A stretch of DNA of 28,080 bases from Lachnospiraceae bacterium UBA7481 (GTDB lineage Bacteria; Bacillota; Clostridia; Lachnospirales; Lachnospiraceae), in NCBI GenBank assembly GCA_002478505.1, contig DLOP01000031.1, positions 1 to 28,080 on the forward strand. Reading direction: 5' to 3'. Positions within the stretch are counted from its first letter, which is position 1, and each line of letters opens with the position of its first letter. A program made the position numbers and the translations under genes. The notes below the pieces were generated by a model, which did not search any database, was not told where the DNA came from, and saw only the letters and a list, made by a program, of their open reading frames with translations. This document shows positions 25,392-28,080 of this stretch, piece after piece.

Positions 25392-26206
25392 AATATAAAG
25401 TATTACTAATCGGAAATAACCGGGGGATCATTAGAGAATTTTTTACTTATATGGACTATGATTTTGAGTGTCTGAGTACCTCGGAACATTACGACGATAT
25501 CATGGGACATATTAAATATTTTAAACCCGAAGTCATCGTATATTGCCTTTTGCAGGAAAAACCGGATGATATCAAGCGATTTATCAATATTGCAGGTAAG
25601 ATATCCGGAAGCAGGATTCCTCTTGTCATTATAGGCGATTCTACGGACTGCAGCGAATTTCTCACAATGGGTGCTGATCTTAATCCTCTGGTGCTACAAA
25701 AACCCATTACAAGCCAGAACATTACCGAGGCAATTATTGATATGCTGAAGAAAAAGGCGTTGCTTGAGAAGCAGGAATCAGAAAACGGCACCGGAACATC
25801 AACGTCTTCTATGGAGGAAGCGCCCGTCAACGAGAAATCAGAACGGAAAAAGCACATTCTGATCGTAGACGACGACAGCAGGATGCTGCGTCTCTTAAAG
25901 AGCTATCTGGCGGAACGTTATGAACTTGCCATGGCGATCAACGGCAGCGTAGCGCTGAAATTTCTGGAAACAAAGGAAACGGATCTGGTGCTGCTGGATT
26001 ATGAGATGCCGACGGAAAATGGAGCCTCCGTACTGGAGAAGATCCGTGCCAACGAAAAAACAAAGGATCTTCCCGTTGTATTCCTGACCGGCGTAACAGA
26101 GAAAACTAAGATTCAAGAGGTACTGGGGTTAAAACCGCAGGGATATCTGCTGAAACCCATTGATATGAATAAATTGTCATCTACCATTAAGGGAATCTTA
26201 GATTGA
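25388..26206 (+). CDS. double-receiver response regulator (first receiver degenerate)
   Basis: 272 residues from the ATG at 25388, which overlaps the kinase stop (ATGA) with GGAGG about 11 bp upstream. Receiver 1 (3-120) keeps the fold (VLLIGNNR, LQKPIT with Lys105) but lacks the acidic pair and has VIVYCLLQ where the phospho-Asp should be. A linker rich in Ser, Glu and Thr (125-153) follows. Receiver 2 is complete: D161-D162-D163 (ILIVDDDSR), D204 (LVLLDYEMPTENG), T234 region and K256 (GYLLKPID). There is no DNA-binding or enzymatic output, so it probably acts by protein contact or as a phosphate relay for the kinase upstream. An inverted repeat covers its stop codon. Confidence 0.88.
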   Translation: MKYKVLLIGNNRGIIREFFTYMDYDFECLSTSEHYDDIMGHIKYFKPEVIVYCLLQEKPDDIKRFINIAGKISGSRIPLVIIGDSTDCSEFLTMGADLNPLVLQKPITSQNITEAIIDMLKKKALLEKQESENGTGTSTSSMEEAPVNEKSERKKHILIVDDDSRMLRLLKSYLAERYELAMAINGSVALKFLETKETDLVLLDYEMPTENGASVLEKIRANEKTKDLPVVFLTGVTEKTKIQEVLGLKPQGYLLKPIDMNKLSSTIKGILD

Positions 26207-26215
26207 TTCCCTTAA
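26187..26215. terminator. inverted repeat over stop codon, possible terminator
   Basis: A perfect 11-bp inverted repeat (TTAAGGGAATC / GATTCCCTTAA, 7-nt loop) overlaps the end of the double-receiver gene, between convergent genes. There is no clean T-tract on either side, so it may protect the RNA end rather than terminate. Confidence 0.45.
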
Positions 26216-26250
26216 TTGATTTCCAACTGTCGGGATTCTTTCTCTACCGT

Positions 26251-27351
26251 TTACTCTTCGTCACTATATAAAACCAACAGACTTTCAAATTCCGTCCGCA
26301 CTTCAGCAAACGCTTTCAACAACTTGGGCGAATACGCACCTGTATGCCCGTTAATGATCATCTGATACGCCCTCTCCGGTTCATAAGCATCTTTATAAAC
26401 ACGTTTGGAAGTAAGCGCATCATATACGTCCGCCAAAGATACGATCTGTGACGCTATGCTGATCTCATCCCCCTTCAAACCGTCAGGATAGCCGTTCCCG
26501 TCATACTTTTCATGATGATGTCTGGCGATATCACATGCATAATCAAAAATATCCTTATCATTTAACCTGATTGCCTGCGCTATGATTTCTGCTCCCTTAG
26601 TAGTATGCGTTTTAATCAGTTCAAATTCCTCTTCTGTCAGCCTGCTGGATTTTAAGATAATATTATCGGGGAGCGCAATTTTCCCGATATCATGGAGCGA
26701 GGCAGCCCAGCTGATCTGATCCAGTTTCTCAGGGGTAAGTTCATATTCCGGATAAAGCTTCATGATGCTTTTTCCAAGACACTGAACATACTCCCGGATC
26801 CTTTTGATATGCTGTTTGGATTCCAGATTTCTAAATTCCGCTATGTTGCTGAGGGAATCAATCAAGATCTCATTCATCAGTCTCAGCTTCTGTGCCTGCT
26901 TCTTTAACTTATCATTCTGTTCCTGGATATCATCATTCTGCTTATTTACAACAACTTCCAGCTGCATTTTATACTGAAACCAGCCGACTGCATTTCTCAC
27001 CACCTGCTTTATAACTTCGGCCTGATACGGCTTTTTAATATAGCTCACAACCCCGTATTCATAACCCATTCTCTCAAATTCCACGGACTCCTGCCCAGTG
27101 ATCATGATAAACGGAATTTTATTCATGATATTTTTTTCCTTCAGGCGCTTCAGTACCTCAAATCCATCCATGACAGGCATCACATTATCGATCAAGACTG
27201 CGGCAATCGAATCAAAATTACGGTTTAAAAGATCGATCCCGTCTTTACCGTTTTCCGCCTCTATAATTTTGTATTCCCCACGGAATAATTCCGCCAAAAT
27301 CCCGCGTTCAATGGCATTATCATCAAAAATCAACATTGTATCACGTTTCAT
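26251..27351 (-). CDS. receiver-HD-GYP response regulator, cyclic-di-GMP phosphodiesterase
   Basis: 366 residues. The receiver (1-120) has D10-D11, D55 (VLIDNVMPVMDG), Thr85 region and K107. A coiled coil rich in Gln and Lys (130-160) links to the HD-GYP domain: LHDIGKI (219-225, HD 220-221), HTTKGAEI, RHHHEKYDGNGYPDGL with GYP 287-289, then SLADVYDALTSKRVYK. All metal and GYP residues are present, so hydrolysis of cyclic-di-GMP to pGpG or GMP is expected (RpfG-like), switched by phosphorylation. It is convergent with the kinase/double-receiver pair; no GGDEF synthase is in the window. Confidence 0.93.
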   Translation of the reverse strand: MKRDTMLIFDDNAIERGILAELFRGEYKIIEAENGKDGIDLLNRNFDSIAAVLIDNVMPVMDGFEVLKRLKEKNIMNKIPFIMITGQESVEFERMGYEYGVVSYIKKPYQAEVIKQVVRNAVGWFQYKMQLEVVVNKQNDDIQEQNDKLKKQAQKLRLMNEILIDSLSNIAEFRNLESKQHIKRIREYVQCLGKSIMKLYPEYELTPEKLDQISWAASLHDIGKIALPDNIILKSSRLTEEEFELIKTHTTKGAEIIAQAIRLNDKDIFDYACDIARHHHEKYDGNGYPDGLKGDEISIASQIVSLADVYDALTSKRVYKDAYEPERAYQMIINGHTGAYSPKLLKAFAEVRTEFESLLVLYSDEE

Positions 27352-27507
27352 AAATTTCCCATTCCTTTTTATATTTTTATTTATTTTATATTTTTATTTA
27401 TTAAATAATGTTGCTCTTTTACTCTTTATTACTTGCTTAAAATCACACATGTTTATTATATCAATCACCTTTCTAAAAGTCTACTGTATTTCCAACACCA
27501 AATTTCA

Positions 27508-27536
27508 TTGCAATTTAAATTACCATATGTTATAAT
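27508..27536 (+). promoter_or_regulatory. promoter of YkuD gene
   Basis: TTGCAA (27508-27513), 17-bp spacer, perfect TATAAT (27531-27536). The leader of about 40 nt carries three ACGGAAA copies (from 27546, 27557 and 27572), the last one forming the likely ribosome site. Confidence 0.65.
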
Positions 27537-27581
27537 CTCTGCATTACGGAAAAATCACGGAAAAGCAGGTTACGGAAAGGC

Positions 27582-28080
27582 ATGGTTATTAATATGAAAA
27601 GAATAATGATTTTAACAGTAAGCATACTATGTACAGCTATCCTGTCGTTTTTTTATACCGCCAGCAGCGTAGAAGCGGCGGAAGTGCCGGCGTCAGGAGA
27701 AGAAAATCCCAATATTGATACAAGACCGGATTATGTTATCTATGTAAACAGAGTCTTAAACTGTGTTACTGTTGTACAGAGGGAGGCAGATGGCACCGAG
27801 ATACCCGTTAAGGCAATGGTTTGTTCTTGCGGACGTCAGGGGCATGGGACACCGGAGGGCACTTTCCAAACCTCTAATTATTATGAATGGTGTCTGATGG
27901 TAGATAACACTTATGGGCGATACGCAGTACGGTTTAATCGAAAAATCCTGTTTCATTCTGTCCCCTATATAGCATCGTCACCGGATACACTGGAATGGGA
28001 TCAATACAATTTACTGGGACAAAATGCGTCCTTGGGCTGCGTTAGATTATCCGTTGAAGACGCGAAATGGATATACGATA
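27582..28080 (+). CDS. secreted L,D-transpeptidase (YkuD), 3' end cut by window
   Basis: Partial: 166 codons up to the window edge. The start is ATG 27582 or, more natural for a signal peptide, ATG 27594 (MKRIMILTVSILCTAILSFF); neither RBS spacing is ideal. The signal peptide runs to about ASSVEA before AEVPAS. The YkuD domain follows: DYVIYVNRVLNCVTVVQ, the GHGTPEGTFQT turn, ILFHSVPYI with the motif His, and the active site SLGCVRLSVEDAKWIYD (Ser-x-Gly-Cys-x-Arg, catalytic Cys). It cross-links peptidoglycan (3-3) or anchors proteins outside the membrane. It has its own promoter, divergent from the HD-GYP gene. Confidence 0.88.
   Translation, partial: MVINMKRIMILTVSILCTAILSFFYTASSVEAAEVPASGEENPNIDTRPDYVIYVNRVLNCVTVVQREADGTEIPVKAMVCSCGRQGHGTPEGTFQTSNYYEWCLMVDNTYGRYAVRFNRKILFHSVPYIASSPDTLEWDQYNLLGQNASLGCVRLSVEDAKWIYD

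Noticed and set aside
1..28080. CRISPR array, IS element, tRNA or rRNA
   Set aside because: No regularly spaced repeats with unique spacers, no transposase, no cloverleaf or rRNA segment seen on either strand.

Overview
The window looks like chromosome of a low-GC, anaerobic, gut-type Firmicute, most likely a Lachnospiraceae-like Clostridium. The evidence is AT-rich DNA, AGGAGG-type ribosome sites, a bile salt hydrolase, AzlCD, PadR regulation and large hybrid histidine kinases. I assign it by gene content only; no rRNA or other marker is present.

Left part (1-2511): a candidate structured RNA ending in an intrinsic-type terminator (47-171), about 640 bp of AT-rich DNA without a gene, a 21-bp imperfect direct repeat (680/788), and an AlbA_2 (Schlafen-like)/HATPase putative regulator.

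Defence island (about 2433-13736), all main genes on the minus strand. In transcription order: a type III restriction-modification system (Mod, then Res), then a tight, very AT-rich four-gene cassette. The cassette holds a PvuII-like N4-cytosine methyltransferase, a phosphoribosyltransferase-fold protein, an ORC/Cdc6-like P-loop ATPase and an unrecognised two-lobed Rossmann-like protein. The last three reading frames overlap. I regard the cassette as the most interesting content: a likely anti-phage conflict system. Res carries a -1 frame disruption exactly between the PD and ExK halves of its nuclease active site. The island ends in mobile-element debris (a decapitated MobA/MobL relaxase with an in-frame stop, joined to a decapitated XRE-type regulator) against the 3' end of guaA, a known island integration site. 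A 12-bp piece of the guaA 3' end recurs in direct orientation at 2433-2444, giving a candidate att pair about 11.3 kb apart. No intact integrase is visible.

Core-like part (13724-22636), minus strand: a GuaA with only the ATP-pyrophosphatase/dimerisation part; a PadR regulator with an N-terminally HAAS/DUF1700-like FtsW/RodA-family protein, preceded by tandem 15-bp operator-like repeats; a 1053-residue PAS hybrid kinase with one dead and one live receiver; a bile salt hydrolase; AzlC/AzlD; and a single-domain receiver.

Right part (22911-28080): a hybrid kinase with a shortened PocR-like sensor, HATPase, dead receiver, live receiver and Hpt; a translationally coupled double-receiver protein; a convergent receiver-HD-GYP cyclic-di-GMP phosphodiesterase; and a secreted YkuD L,D-transpeptidase cut off by the window end. 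Four phosphorelay proteins within 5 kb suggest one signalling network, probably cyclic-di-GMP linked.
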